A stretch of 64,000 nt of DNA from the NCBI RefSeq assembly GCF_004000785.1, contig NZ_BILX01000014.1, forward strand, positions 1-64,000, given 5' to 3'. A program made the position numbers and the translations under genes. Position 1 is the first letter of the stretch. The number at the start of each line of letters is the position of its first letter. This document shows positions 8,956 to 17,629 of this stretch, in pieces. Source of the DNA: Paenibacillus ehimensis NBRC 15659. GTDB lineage: Bacteria; Bacillota; Bacilli; Paenibacillales; NBRC-103111. The notes below the pieces were generated by a model, which made no database searches, was not told where the DNA came from, and was given only the letters and a program-made list of their open reading frames with translations.

Positions 8956-10008
8956 TTACATCATATATTTGCTCCCATGGGCCGTGCCCTGTTGGGAATG
9001 CGGCTGCGTTTTATTGCGGTACGAGCCGGATCCGGAAGCTTGACCCGACGTTGACGCTTCGGCTCCCGAGGAGGCGCTGCCGAAGCTTGAGCTGCCGCCG
9101 CGGACGGAAGACGACGGGGCATGGCTTGTGTCTTCCGAGGAAGTGGTCCCCGTGTAGGTCTCCTGCCCGCTGCTGTATTTGTTATTATTAAAATCTTGGA
9201 CCGACCGTGCCGAGAAATAGTCCTGGTTGTCCGTCCCGCTGGCGGAGGATTTTACACCATATTCGTTGTTGTGCGTTCCGGCGGAGGAGGAAAGCGCGCC
9301 CCCGAAGCTCGAACCGACGACTTGGCTGAGTCCCGGATTATAGGCGCTGGTTCCGATCGCTTGGCCGATTCCCGTGCCGGATAGACTCGATCCGCCCGCT
9401 GAGCCGACACCTGAACCGTACGAGCCCGAACCGCTCGTTGTCGGACTAAAGCCGGAGCCGGACGGCTGGCTGTAAGTGCCGCTTGGAAATGCCGAGAAGC
9501 CGCTGCTGCCATAAGGCGATGCGGTCGAGGAAGTCGTAGTCGCATTGCCGGACGGATAGCCCGTCTGATACACCGGCGCTTGATAGACCGGCTGGGCTTG
9601 CGGGTAAGCCTGCGGATGCGGATGCGCGCTTTGCGCGTACAGGCCGGCGCCGACATAGGCAGCCTGCACCGCTTGTTGAACGACCGAATGGAGCTGCTCG
9701 GTCTTGCGAAGCTGCTGCTGGAGCTCCTGCTGCACTTCTTGCTGGGAAGCCATGCTTATGGAGCCGTAGCCACCCGATTGAGACAAGACGTTGTACAGCT
9801 CGGCCTGATCCTGCAGCGTCTTCTGCGTCAACGACACAAAGGTCTGGCGAATGGCCGGATGCGTCGCTTCCAATGCGGCGGTCGTATATTCGCGGGCCGT
9901 GCGTTTAAGCTCGGACAAGACGAGGTTGGCGACATCCTGTTCGTTCAAATGAAAATGAACCGGCTGGGTCTGCGTTGGTTGGAGATTGGAGAAGTTTTGC
10001 TGATACAT
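8956..10008 (-). CDS. CotF-like spore coat protein with a long Ser/Gly-rich tail
   Basis: 350 residues in two parts. Residues ~20-130 form the helical CotF-type domain (LNEQDVANLVLSELKRTARE ... LTQKTLQDQAELYNVLSQ), a four-helix fold found in spore coat and spore-associated proteins. From about residue 135 the protein becomes low-complexity: Pro/Gln/Tyr-rich (YPQAQPVYQAPVYQTGYP) and then some 180 residues dominated by Ser, Gly and Thr with scattered Tyr. Standard CotF proteins lack such a tail. It ends in KYMM. The partner gene 26 bases upstream encodes a short helical protein. Assembly on the spore surface is the best inference. Confidence 0.8.
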   Translation of the reverse strand: MYQQNFSNLQPTQTQPVHFHLNEQDVANLVLSELKRTAREYTTAALEATHPAIRQTFVSLTQKTLQDQAELYNVLSQSGGYGSISMASQQEVQQELQQQLRKTEQLHSVVQQAVQAAYVGAGLYAQSAHPHPQAYPQAQPVYQAPVYQTGYPSGNATTTSSTASPYGSSGFSAFPSGTYSQPSGSGFSPTTSGSGSYGSGVGSAGGSSLSGTGIGQAIGTSAYNPGLSQVVGSSFGGALSSSAGTHNNEYGVKSSASGTDNQDYFSARSVQDFNNNKYSSGQETYTGTTSSEDTSHAPSSSVRGGSSSFGSASSGAEASTSGQASGSGSYRNKTQPHSQQGTAHGSKYMM

Positions 10009-10034
10009 GTTTACCGCACCTCCTTATGTATGCC

Positions 10035-10262
10035 CTAGTGGGTTGTTTGCGTTTGCTGCTGCAGCGTACGGAGCAGTTGGTCCGTATTTTGCAGACGATC
10101 CTGCGCGATTTGCGCCAGCTTCTGCTTCAGCTGCGGATTCTGGCTTTCGGCTACGCCTTGAGCTGCGATTTTGGCGAGCAGCTCCTCGTTTTTGAGGCTG
10201 TCCGTAATATAGGCGAGCTCCTTCGTGCTGACCGTTCCTTGCTGTTGACCTGAAATCATCAC
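10035..10262 (-). CDS. small coat-associated helical protein
   Basis: 75 residues with the pattern of spore coat accessory proteins: TKELAYITDSLKNEELLAKI, then QNPQLKQKLAQIAQDRLQN and a Gln/Thr-rich tail, predicted to be almost all helix and without membrane segment. A strong GGAAGGAGG site lies 7 bases before the first of two ATG codons (10262 and 10259). It precedes the CotF-like gene on the same strand and probably shares its transcript; short helical proteins of this type commonly pair with CotF-domain proteins. Function not established. Confidence 0.75.
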   Translation of the reverse strand: MMISGQQQGTVSTKELAYITDSLKNEELLAKIAAQGVAESQNPQLKQKLAQIAQDRLQNTDQLLRTLQQQTQTTH

Positions 10263-10308
10263 AAATCCTCCTTCCTTGTTGGCATTAGATTTCCCGATCG
10301 GTGGGAAA

Positions 10309-10317
10309 ATATGTATG
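10309..10317 (-). promoter_or_regulatory. possible mother-cell (sigma-E/K type) -10 element
   Basis: The minus strand carries CATACATAT about 47 bases before the small coat-protein start. It resembles the CATA-containing -10 of late sporulation sigma factors. No convincing -35 is visible, so this is only a suggestion that fits the coat genes downstream. Confidence 0.25.
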
Positions 10318-10374
10318 GTGCTCCGATTTATTTTCAGGCATGACGAATCAGGCTACTGTACCTCCTGCAAAATG

Positions 10375-10424
10375 AAAAAAAAGGACGCCATGCTGGGACC
10401 GATGAGTCCCGACAGACGTCCTTT
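10375..10424 (-). terminator. rho-independent terminator of the Gld-like ABC operon
   Basis: Minus strand: AAAGGACGTC pairs with GGCGTCCTTT around an inner hairpin (GGGACTCATCGGTCCC), followed by eight T. It lies immediately after the stop of the DUF4340 gene. Confidence 0.85.
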
Positions 10425-10427
10425 TGC

Positions 10428-11417
10428 TTATTTCTGTTCCTTCGGCGCTTCTTGCTTCGGCGCCTCTCCTTGGGGAGTCTCCGGCTTGACCGGCTCCTTC
10501 TTGCTCAAGTCGGCCACCTCCTGAATGCTCGCAGACGGAACGGCGAACGCCCATTCACCGCCCTGCTTTGCGATCCAGACGTTATCACCCTCGACGGCGC
10601 CGACGTAAACGTTGGATATTTCCTTGCCCCCGGCGGACGCATCGGCTTCCTTAATTTCCATGCGCAGCTCCGGCTTCTCCAGCCCCTTGATCTCAGTGGC
10701 CTTCTTGGCCGGCTGATCCGATGTCAGGAATGCCGGTTTATCCAAAAACTGGCTGGCATCGGCGCCCTTAAACTCCTTGTCGCCGAGCTTCCAGACCGCC
10801 TCGTACGATTTCTTGTCCGGCTCCGTCTTGGTGATCGTCCAAGCCTGGCCTTTCCAATCGACCGTCAGCGAGCGGACCTGCTCGTAGTTCAGCTTGACCG
10901 GACTCTTTTCCATAAAATCGGTCTGGTTCTTCGCCAGCGCATTCACCGTAGATTCGCTAAGCTGGAACACTTCCGGCGAAGAATTGAACTTCGCATAATA
11001 AAATCCTTGGACAGCCGTCTTGTCGCCTACGGACAGCGTACTCGCCGTGCCGCCGGCAAGGTTCACCGTAAACTCCTGCTTCGGCTTGTCGAGGCCGAAT
11101 TGGGCCAGATCGGACGGATTGGCGTCCACGGTTTTCTCCTTTTTGGCTCCATTGAACGATTCGACCCAAGCTGCGGGCGCGTAGTCGTTCAGCGGAAGCG
11201 GCGAAGGCTTCGTCATTGCCCATTTGCCGTCCTTTTGCTGCATTTCGATGACGGTATCGCCGTTTTTAATGGTGTAGCTCGCTACATCTTCCTTTTTCAC
11301 CGTGACCAGCGCCGGCGCTTCCGGCTTCTTCTCTTTGAAGAAGTCCTGACTCGATGCGTACCAGAAGCCTCCGATGCAGACAAGAACCAGAACGAGCGTC
11401 GGGATTAACCGCTTCAT
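10428..11417 (-). CDS. DUF4340 membrane-anchored protein, Gld-like ABC operon
   Basis: 329 residues. One N-terminal membrane anchor (MKRLIPTLVLVLVCIGGFWY) is followed by a soluble extracytoplasmic region with repeated beta-rich DUF4340-type units (KKEDVASYTIKNGDTVIEMQQ ... GKWAM) and a Pro/Glu/Lys-rich tail. I chose the ATG at 11417: it overlaps the stop of the GldG-like gene as ATGA and has a GGAGGAG site, while the GTG seven codons earlier lacks support. DUF4340 genes typically follow gldA-gldF-gldG in Firmicutes and cyanobacteria; the protein probably forms part of that envelope complex. Substrate unknown. Confidence 0.88.
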   Translation of the reverse strand: MKRLIPTLVLVLVCIGGFWYASSQDFFKEKKPEAPALVTVKKEDVASYTIKNGDTVIEMQQKDGKWAMTKPSPLPLNDYAPAAWVESFNGAKKEKTVDANPSDLAQFGLDKPKQEFTVNLAGGTASTLSVGDKTAVQGFYYAKFNSSPEVFQLSESTVNALAKNQTDFMEKSPVKLNYEQVRSLTVDWKGQAWTITKTEPDKKSYEAVWKLGDKEFKGADASQFLDKPAFLTSDQPAKKATEIKGLEKPELRMEIKEADASAGGKEISNVYVGAVEGDNVWIAKQGGEWAFAVPSASIQEVADLSKKEPVKPETPQGEAPKQEAPKEQK

Positions 11418-12805
11418 CCTTTTCTCCTCCTCCACCAAATCACGCCGCCCGCGATCAGGAAGAGGAATGGGAAAACCAGCACCGTACCGTAGAAAATCAT
11501 ATTCCCCTGCCCTGCGGTCAGCACCGCCGTCTGAATGGCGTCACCTTCGCGCGGACGAATCGTTACTTGATTTTGCTGCTCCTGCAGCCAACCGACCGTA
11601 TTCAGCGCAAAATCGCGGTTGCCCTGCTGCGCAATCACCCGGTCGTCGAACAACGTCGATCCGCCGAGCACGACAGCCTTCGGCTTCTTGTCCTTGTCTT
11701 CCACGACGTAGCCGAGGTTCAGCGGGCCCTTCACATCGTTCGCGTCCTTGGTGCTGCGGCTGCTGTTGGCGAGCGTCTTCAGGTCGGTCTCGCCGTAGGC
11801 TTGAGCGGTCGTCTTAAGAATCGACGTTACCGGGAAATCCGCCACAGGCTGATCCGCATTCAACGAGACGGCCAAGGTCATCATCGTCAGCAGATTGTAC
11901 TGCTGCAGCTTGCTTGTGATGGTATGGCTGCCGTATTCCGGAACGATCGTGAGCGGATCGTACAGGATGCTCTGCTTCGGCTCGATCGCCACGGCGTGCT
12001 GGTCTTTAATGCCGTAAGCTGCCATAATGGCGTCGATATTTTTCCAATTTGCAGCCATATCTTTGTTGAAGCCGAGGGCCAGATACAGCTTGCCTTTGCC
12101 GTTCAAATAGGTCTTGATCAACTCGGCTTCCTTGTCGCTAAGATCGTTTTCCGGGCCGATGATGAACAGCATGCTGGCGTCATCCGGAATTTTGCCCTCG
12201 CGCAGCAGGTTGAGTTCCTTCACCTCGTAGTTCTCGCCTTCGAGGCCGCTCCGCCACAGGCTCATCCGGCTGAGCGGAATTTCGTTATGCCCGGAGAGGA
12301 AATAGACTTTGCTCTTTTCCTTGCTGTTCAGATTGACCAGCGCCTGCGTCAGCTTCTCCTCGCCGCTGAACTTGTACTGCCCCTGCTGCTGGCCTGGCAG
12401 AAACATATCGTAATAATAGATCGTTTTTTTCTGCGTGCCGCTCTCTACCACGAGTGTCCCCGACGGATCCACCTCGTACTGCTTGGCGATCGCCGGCTGC
12501 TTGATCATATCGTATTCGTCGAACGTAATTTTACCGTTTCGTTTCTTATACTCCTGTACCAGATCGACGACTTGGCGCTTGATGTACGGATCGGTTTGAT
12601 CGCTTGTCAGCGATACGATGCGCACGTCTTTATCGAGTGCCTGAAGCGTCTGGGTCGTTTGATCGGACAGCGTAAATTTTTTATTTTGCGTAAGGTCGAC
12701 CTGAAGGCCCTTGACCGAATTCAGAAAAATGGTCAGCACGATGAAAATGCCAATGACCGCCAGCGACAGCACGGTCGCATTCGTGCCGCGAATCCACTTG
12801 TTCAC
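11414..12805 (-). CDS. GldG-family ABC transporter auxiliary protein
   Basis: 463 residues: an N-terminal membrane segment (VLSLAVIGIFIVLTIFL), the signature VDLTQNKKFTLSDQT, a long extracytoplasmic region with a GATase-like fold (VYFLSGHNEI, LFIIGPENDLSDKEAELIKTYL), and a C-terminal membrane segment ending in WWRRRKG. This is the GldG/ABC_transp_aux architecture. It sits between the permease and DUF4340 genes, overlapping the latter by four bases. In Flavobacterium the Gld ABC proteins are needed for gliding; in Firmicutes the role is open. Confidence 0.92.
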   Translation of the reverse strand: MNKWIRGTNATVLSLAVIGIFIVLTIFLNSVKGLQVDLTQNKKFTLSDQTTQTLQALDKDVRIVSLTSDQTDPYIKRQVVDLVQEYKKRNGKITFDEYDMIKQPAIAKQYEVDPSGTLVVESGTQKKTIYYYDMFLPGQQQGQYKFSGEEKLTQALVNLNSKEKSKVYFLSGHNEIPLSRMSLWRSGLEGENYEVKELNLLREGKIPDDASMLFIIGPENDLSDKEAELIKTYLNGKGKLYLALGFNKDMAANWKNIDAIMAAYGIKDQHAVAIEPKQSILYDPLTIVPEYGSHTITSKLQQYNLLTMMTLAVSLNADQPVADFPVTSILKTTAQAYGETDLKTLANSSRSTKDANDVKGPLNLGYVVEDKDKKPKAVVLGGSTLFDDRVIAQQGNRDFALNTVGWLQEQQNQVTIRPREGDAIQTAVLTAGQGNMIFYGTVLVFPFLFLIAGGVIWWRRRKG

Positions 12806-12866
12806 TTTGCCTTTCCCCCTTCTGCTTGGACTTCTTCCGCGGGTACGCGGAATCTCGGACTAGCGC

Positions 12867-13580
12867 TTATCTCCACCGTTTTCTTTCGAGCACTTGAATG
12901 CTGAGCACGACGAACACCGCAATGAACGTCACATAGAAAAGGACGTCGGCAAAATCAAGCACGCCTTTCTGGAAATCCACAGCCCGGCCGACAATCGAGA
13001 AGGTGCCGAGGTAGTCCTTGACTTTGCCGCCGATGGTATCGCCCAGCCATTCGATCGTCCAGAACACGAACAAAAGCGCAAAGCACGCGATCCCCGAAAC
13101 CATCTGGTGCGCGGACAGCGAAGAAGCGAAAAGGCCGACGGACATCATCGCCGCTCCAAGCAGGAACATGGCGAGATAAGACATCCACAGCACAGGCTGG
13201 TCCAAAGTGCCGTAAGCGCTCAGGATCAGCGGATAGATCAGGCTGCCGACGACCAGCAGCAGCTGGACGACGAGCGCAGCCAAATATTTGCCTATCACGA
13301 TCTCCGAGATGCTTGCAGGCGACGTTAACAGCAGCTCGTCCGTGCCCATCCGCAGCTCGTCGGATACAAGACGCATCGTAAGCAGCGGGATGATGAACAG
13401 GAAAATGAACGTAATCGTGCCGAAAATCGGCCGAACGTCGACAACATAAGGCGGGTACAGAAAATTCGCGCTGAAGAAGTACCCGGCAATGACGAAAAAG
13501 AACGCAAACGCCGCATAAGCGATCGGCGAGTAAAAATACATCTGCAGCTCTTTTTTGGCTAAAGCCAGCGTTCTACGCAT
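12867..13580 (-). CDS. ABC-2 type permease, GldF-like
   Basis: 237 residues with six membrane segments; begins MRRTLALAKKELQMYFYSPIAYAAF, the usual opening of this permease family (KEL...YFxSPIAY). The ATG at 13580 is chosen because a GAGGAGG site lies 7 bases upstream and because it overlaps the ATPase stop by eight bases, implying coupling. It pairs with the adjacent ATPase as the membrane part of a Gld-like ABC exporter. Confidence 0.92.
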   Translation of the reverse strand: MRRTLALAKKELQMYFYSPIAYAAFAFFFVIAGYFFSANFLYPPYVVDVRPIFGTITFIFLFIIPLLTMRLVSDELRMGTDELLLTSPASISEIVIGKYLAALVVQLLLVVGSLIYPLILSAYGTLDQPVLWMSYLAMFLLGAAMMSVGLFASSLSAHQMVSGIACFALLFVFWTIEWLGDTIGGKVKDYLGTFSIVGRAVDFQKGVLDFADVLFYVTFIAVFVVLSIQVLERKRWR

Positions 13581-14649
13581 GAGGAACAGCCTCCTCTGCT
13601 TCCGGTGTTGGGTCGTCATCCGCGGCCGTCGAATCCAGCGACTCGTTCGTCGTCAGCTTCAGGAAGATGTCCTCCAGGCTGAGGCTTTCCTTCTTCATCG
13701 ACACAATCGGATAGCGCTTATCGGCCATCCGGTAAAACAACGTTTCACGGATGTCCGTCTTGTCCGCCGAGGCGACAATGACCTTGACCGTTTCGCTTTC
13801 GGCAGAGACGGCCGTGGACGGCGCCGCAGCTTCGGCGTCGGATGGCCCCGCCGCAAGAGCGGGCGCTGCCGACGGTTCGCCCGCAAGCTCCCGCACGCTG
13901 CCGACGCCGGGGATGCCCCGCAGCTCCGCCAGCACCGCTTCGCGCGGGCCCTTAATTTCAAGCGAGACCTCGAACGTCTCGCCCATCGTATTCGCAAGCT
14001 GGTCCGGCTGGCCGTCCAGCACGATGCTGCCTTGGTTGATGATCAGCACCCGGTTGCACAACGTGTTGATCTCCGGCAAAATATGCGTGCTCAGCAGCAC
14101 GGTATGGTTCTCGCCCAGCTCGCGAATAAGCTGGCGAATCTCGATAATCTGCTTCGGGTCGAGGCCGGACGTCGGCTCGTCAAGCACAAGCAGGTCCGGG
14201 TTATGCAGGATCGCCTGGGCGAGACCGATCCGCTGCTTATAACCCTTGGACAGGCTGCGGATAATTTGCCGTTCGCGCCCCTCCAGACCGAGCCGCTCGA
14301 TCACCCCGCCGATGCGCTGCTTCTGCTCCCTGACCGGAATGCCGCGCAGATCGGCAATAAACTGCAAGTACGCTCTAACGCTCATTTCGGGGTACAAGGG
14401 CGGCGTCTCGGGCAAATACCCGATCTTCTGCCGCGCCTTCTTCGGATGGTCCGCCATGGACAATCCGTCAATCGTGATCGTGCCGTGCGTCGGGTTCAAG
14501 TAGCCCGTGATCATCCGCATCGTCGTCGTTTTCCCGGCGCCGTTCGGTCCGAGGAAACCGACGATTTCTCCGCGGCTCATCGAGAAGTCGATGTGCCGGA
14601 CCCCTCTTTGGTTCTCGTATAATTTACTGACCTGTTTCACCTCAAGCAC
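13573..14649 (-). CDS. ABC transporter ATPase, GldA-like, with C-terminal extension
   Basis: Nucleotide-binding subunit: Walker A GPNGAGKTTT, signature LSKGYKQRIG, Walker B LLVLDEPTSGLDP and the switch histidine in STHILPE. A C-terminal domain of about 125 residues contains an Ala/Pro/Ser-rich linker (AAPALAAGPSDAEAAAPS) and ends in a long acidic tail. The GTG at 14649 is preferred: GGGAGGG sits 7 bases before it and the protein then begins MLEVKQVSKLY, the normal family start. ATG codons up to 14700 are possible but unsupported. First gene of the four-gene Gld-like operon. Confidence 0.92.
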   Translation of the reverse strand: MLEVKQVSKLYENQRGVRHIDFSMSRGEIVGFLGPNGAGKTTTMRMITGYLNPTHGTITIDGLSMADHPKKARQKIGYLPETPPLYPEMSVRAYLQFIADLRGIPVREQKQRIGGVIERLGLEGRERQIIRSLSKGYKQRIGLAQAILHNPDLLVLDEPTSGLDPKQIIEIRQLIRELGENHTVLLSTHILPEINTLCNRVLIINQGSIVLDGQPDQLANTMGETFEVSLEIKGPREAVLAELRGIPGVGSVRELAGEPSAAPALAAGPSDAEAAAPSTAVSAESETVKVIVASADKTDIRETLFYRMADKRYPIVSMKKESLSLEDIFLKLTTNESLDSTAADDDPTPEAEEAVPHA

Positions 14650-14843
14650 GTCATACCCTCCCATCTGACAACTGGTTTCTTTACTTACAACCATTTCCAT
14701 ATTACATTCCGCTTAACCTGCTTACAGACCAACAACAATATACAAACGAAACAATAATAAGAGCTTAACCGAAGCTGAAAATTGGATTAAAAATTTGTGT
14801 CTAAATTGTGAACAAGATCTCCCGTGATCAGTGAAATCCAAAC

Positions 14844-14889
14844 AAAAAAGCCGCGCCGCCATCCCGGAACGACTGCACGCCGAGATGGC
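14844..14889 (-). terminator. terminator of the U32 peptidase-family gene
   Basis: Minus strand: 10-bp stem GCCATCTCGG/CCGGGATGGC (one wobble) and, eight bases later, six T. It lies 40 bases after the stop of the U32 gene. The remaining bases up to the ABC operon (about 14650-14843) are AT-rich and must hold that operon's promoter, but I see no convincing hexamer pair. Confidence 0.55.
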
Positions 14890-14928
14890 AACGAGGCTTA
14901 CTTGCCATGCCATATCCCTATGAAAAGC

Positions 14929-17433
14929 TTACTTCACGAGCTGACCGCGGGTGACGCCAAGCTGATTGGTCGCTTTCAGCGTCTTCCATACCTGCGTGCC
15001 GCCGATCTCCCCGCGCAAAGCGCGGTCATAGAGGCCAAGCACCTCGCGCACCTTCTCCGCCGTCTCCTCCAGAAACTCGACGCGGTACGAAGATACGCCA
15101 AGCTCCATAAAGTTGGCGAGATACTCCGCCCCCGATTGATCGATGGCGTTGTACACCGTGTTGCGGCAGCCTTCGTCGACTCGCACCGGATGCGAGAAGC
15201 CGACCCGGTCGCGCAGCGACGCCCGCTGCTCCTCGCACGGACGGCCGCAGTTCGTATAGTCCGTACCCGGACTCAGGAACGTGCAGTAAACGCAGTGCTC
15301 GGTATGGAACATCGGCAGATGCTGATGGATGACGATCTCCAGCTTCGACGTATCGGTCCGGCGCAGCAGATCGATCATTTGTTGAATGTTCAGGTCGTAG
15401 GACGGCGTCACGCGCTGAAGGCCCGCTTCCAGGAACAGCGCCGCCGCCTTGTGGTTGGCGATATTGAGCGAGAAATCGCCGATCAGCTCGGGGCGCGCTT
15501 CAGCCGGATGCTCCGCGAAGTACCGCATGAACCAGTAAACGGCGCCCGTATTGCGGACAAGCACGGCATCGGGGCCAAGGTTCAAAATGTTTTTGAAATA
15601 ACCCGTTTCGCCGGGCATATGAATACGCGGCGTCGCCAGCGCGATGCGCTTCCCTGCGGCGTGGGCGGCTTCCACGGCGGCCGGAAACTGCTTGATGAAC
15701 TCGAAATCGGCATAGACGAGGTCGACGTTCAGCTTACAGGCCTCCTGCACCTGCTCAAGGCTCCGGCACAACGCGGTCAGAGACGGCCGCGCCTTCGAAG
15801 CTGGTGCGGGCGCCGCTGGTGCGTCGCCGTAAACGTCCGCGTGCCGCTTGATGTAAGCGCGCGGACGCTCCCGCTCCGCGAGCAGCAGCTCCGCCGCCTG
15901 ACGGCGCATCTGATTCAGCTCGCGCATCGGCACGATCAAGTCGCCGCTCAAATGCACGTCGACAGCCTCGAGCGCAAAAATCGTTCCGCCGAGCCGCCCG
16001 AACTGCTCCTCGAACAGCGCCGCATCCATCGGCCGCTTCTGCGCAGGCACCAGCGGCAGCTCCGATTCGACCGTCACGGTATGGCCGGCCGTCACGTCGG
16101 TCCAAACGCTCTTCAGCGGTTGACCGGCCGCGCCCGTTACCTTAACTCTCACCGGAAAGACGCGGTACGGCTTGTCCGTCTCGAATGTTTGGCGCAGCCG
16201 CTTGTCCAGGTGCGGATCGTTCGTTTTCCAGATCCGGTCGCCGACATGCACCCGGCTCAAATCGACGTCGCTGCGCCCGGGCACGATCTCGATCAGCCCG
16301 CCCGGCGCTTCGCCTTCCAGCTTCACGCCTTTGCGGCGCAGATCGTAGACGCGGCCCCCTTCTTCCTTCTTCGTCGGGTCGCCCGCGTCGAAGCAAATGC
16401 CGTCGCCGCGCTTCAGCGGCGCCTCAAGCTCGCACAGCACGCCGTCGCGCAGCACCTGCTTCACGCGTCCTACATACACGCCTCGGCTCTTGGGATACGT
16501 GCCCTCCACCAGCTGCTTGTTGTTCGTCCCCTTCAGAAACCCGTGCGTAAACCCGCGCGAGAAGCTCTGCTCCAGCTCCCGCAGCTCTTCCTTCGTCGGC
16601 TTCGGATTATCGCCGTCAAAATAACGGTCGATCGCCCGCCGGTACTTCGCCACGACGTTCGCCACGTACTCCGGGCTCTTCAGCCGGCCCTCGATCTTGA
16701 AGGAGGTGACGCCCGCTTCGATCAGCTCCGGGACAAGCTCCAGCGCCGCCAAATCTTTGGGCGACAGCAGATAGGCCACGTCGCCCATCGGCTTCTGCTC
16801 CCCGTCGACCATCAGATCGTACGGCAGCCGGCACGCCTGCGCGCACTCGCCGCGGTTCGCCGAACGGCCGCCCCACATCTCCGAGGTCAGGCACTGCCCC
16901 GAATACGAGACGCACAGCGCCCCGTGCACGAACACCTCCATCGGCAGCTTCGCCTGATCGCCGATCTGCTTGATTTGCTTCAGATTGTTCTCCCGTCCGA
17001 GCACGACCCGCTCGATATCGAACGGCTTCGTAAACTCGACGGCTTCCGGCGACGTAATCGTCATCTGCGTGGAGCCGTGAATCGGAAAATCCGGCGAAAG
17101 CTCGCGGATCATTTTTACCAAGCCCAGATCCTGTACGATCACCGCGTCGACGCCCGCATCGATACAGGCCTCGATCAAGGATTTCGCATCCTCCAGCTCT
17201 TCTTCGAATACTAAAATATTAAACGTCAAAAAGCCCTTCACCCCATAACGGTGCAGGAACGACATAATATCCGGCAGCTCGTCCGTATGAAAATTGTTGG
17301 CCCGGGCCCGCGCATTGAATTTTTCGACCCCGAAAAAAACCGCGTCCGCCCCGTTCGCCACGGCAGCCCGCAAGCAATCCCAGTCTCCCGCAGGCGCCAA
17401 CAGCTCGATATCTGATTTGCGAAGTTCACGCAT
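14929..17433 (-). CDS. U32 peptidase-family protein with DUF3656 domain (possible RNA hydroxylase)
   Basis: About 834 residues. The N-terminal half is the U32 domain: IELLAPAGDWDCLRAAV, GVEKFNARARANNF, and the family motif MEVFVHGALCVSYSGQC at about 160-176 with further cysteines in ANRGECAQACRLPY. The second half carries the DUF3656-type region and more cysteines (CVYCTFLSPGTDYTNCGRPC) that could bind an iron-sulfur cluster. Long U32 proteins of this layout resemble E. coli RlhA (23S rRNA C2501 hydroxylation), and shorter relatives act on tRNA; RNA hydroxylation is more likely than collagenase activity. The start is uncertain: the ATG at 17433 is 13 bases from GGAGG, the ATG at 17445 only one base away. 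Confidence 0.9.
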   Translation of the reverse strand: MRELRKSDIELLAPAGDWDCLRAAVANGADAVFFGVEKFNARARANNFHTDELPDIMSFLHRYGVKGFLTFNILVFEEELEDAKSLIEACIDAGVDAVIVQDLGLVKMIRELSPDFPIHGSTQMTITSPEAVEFTKPFDIERVVLGRENNLKQIKQIGDQAKLPMEVFVHGALCVSYSGQCLTSEMWGGRSANRGECAQACRLPYDLMVDGEQKPMGDVAYLLSPKDLAALELVPELIEAGVTSFKIEGRLKSPEYVANVVAKYRRAIDRYFDGDNPKPTKEELRELEQSFSRGFTHGFLKGTNNKQLVEGTYPKSRGVYVGRVKQVLRDGVLCELEAPLKRGDGICFDAGDPTKKEEGGRVYDLRRKGVKLEGEAPGGLIEIVPGRSDVDLSRVHVGDRIWKTNDPHLDKRLRQTFETDKPYRVFPVRVKVTGAAGQPLKSVWTDVTAGHTVTVESELPLVPAQKRPMDAALFEEQFGRLGGTIFALEAVDVHLSGDLIVPMRELNQMRRQAAELLLAERERPRAYIKRHADVYGDAPAAPAPASKARPSLTALCRSLEQVQEACKLNVDLVYADFEFIKQFPAAVEAAHAAGKRIALATPRIHMPGETGYFKNILNLGPDAVLVRNTGAVYWFMRYFAEHPAEARPELIGDFSLNIANHKAAALFLEAGLQRVTPSYDLNIQQMIDLLRRTDTSKLEIVIHQHLPMFHTEHCVYCTFLSPGTDYTNCGRPCEEQRASLRDRVGFSHPVRVDEGCRNTVYNAIDQSGAEYLANFMELGVSSYRVEFLEETAEKVREVLGLYDRALRGEIGGTQVWKTLKATNQLGVTRGQLVK

Positions 17434-17629
17434 AGTTGAATTCATTCCTCCGAAAAAAACGCTTTTCCTCCTAGTGTACCAGAAACGGAGGCGACAAACC
17501 ATGGCAAGCCCTTGCCAACGCACGCTTAAAACTCATTAAATGGAAATGACGAATAAAGAGGGAATTTGTCAGATTATGACGAATATTGAGAGTACTTGTT
17601 TATCCAAACGATCCGATTCGGAGGACGCA

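Noticed and set aside
11354-12904. 516-codon plus-strand open frame
   Set aside because: Antisense to the GldG-like gene and running into its neighbours; no recognisable domain.
14824-17214. 796-codon plus-strand open frame
   Set aside because: Antisense to the U32 gene; its Arg/His/Leu-rich composition is typical of a shadow frame.
14929-17433. U32 protein as a collagenase virulence factor
   Set aside because: The long form with the DUF3656-type region and cysteine clusters fits RNA-modifying relatives better.
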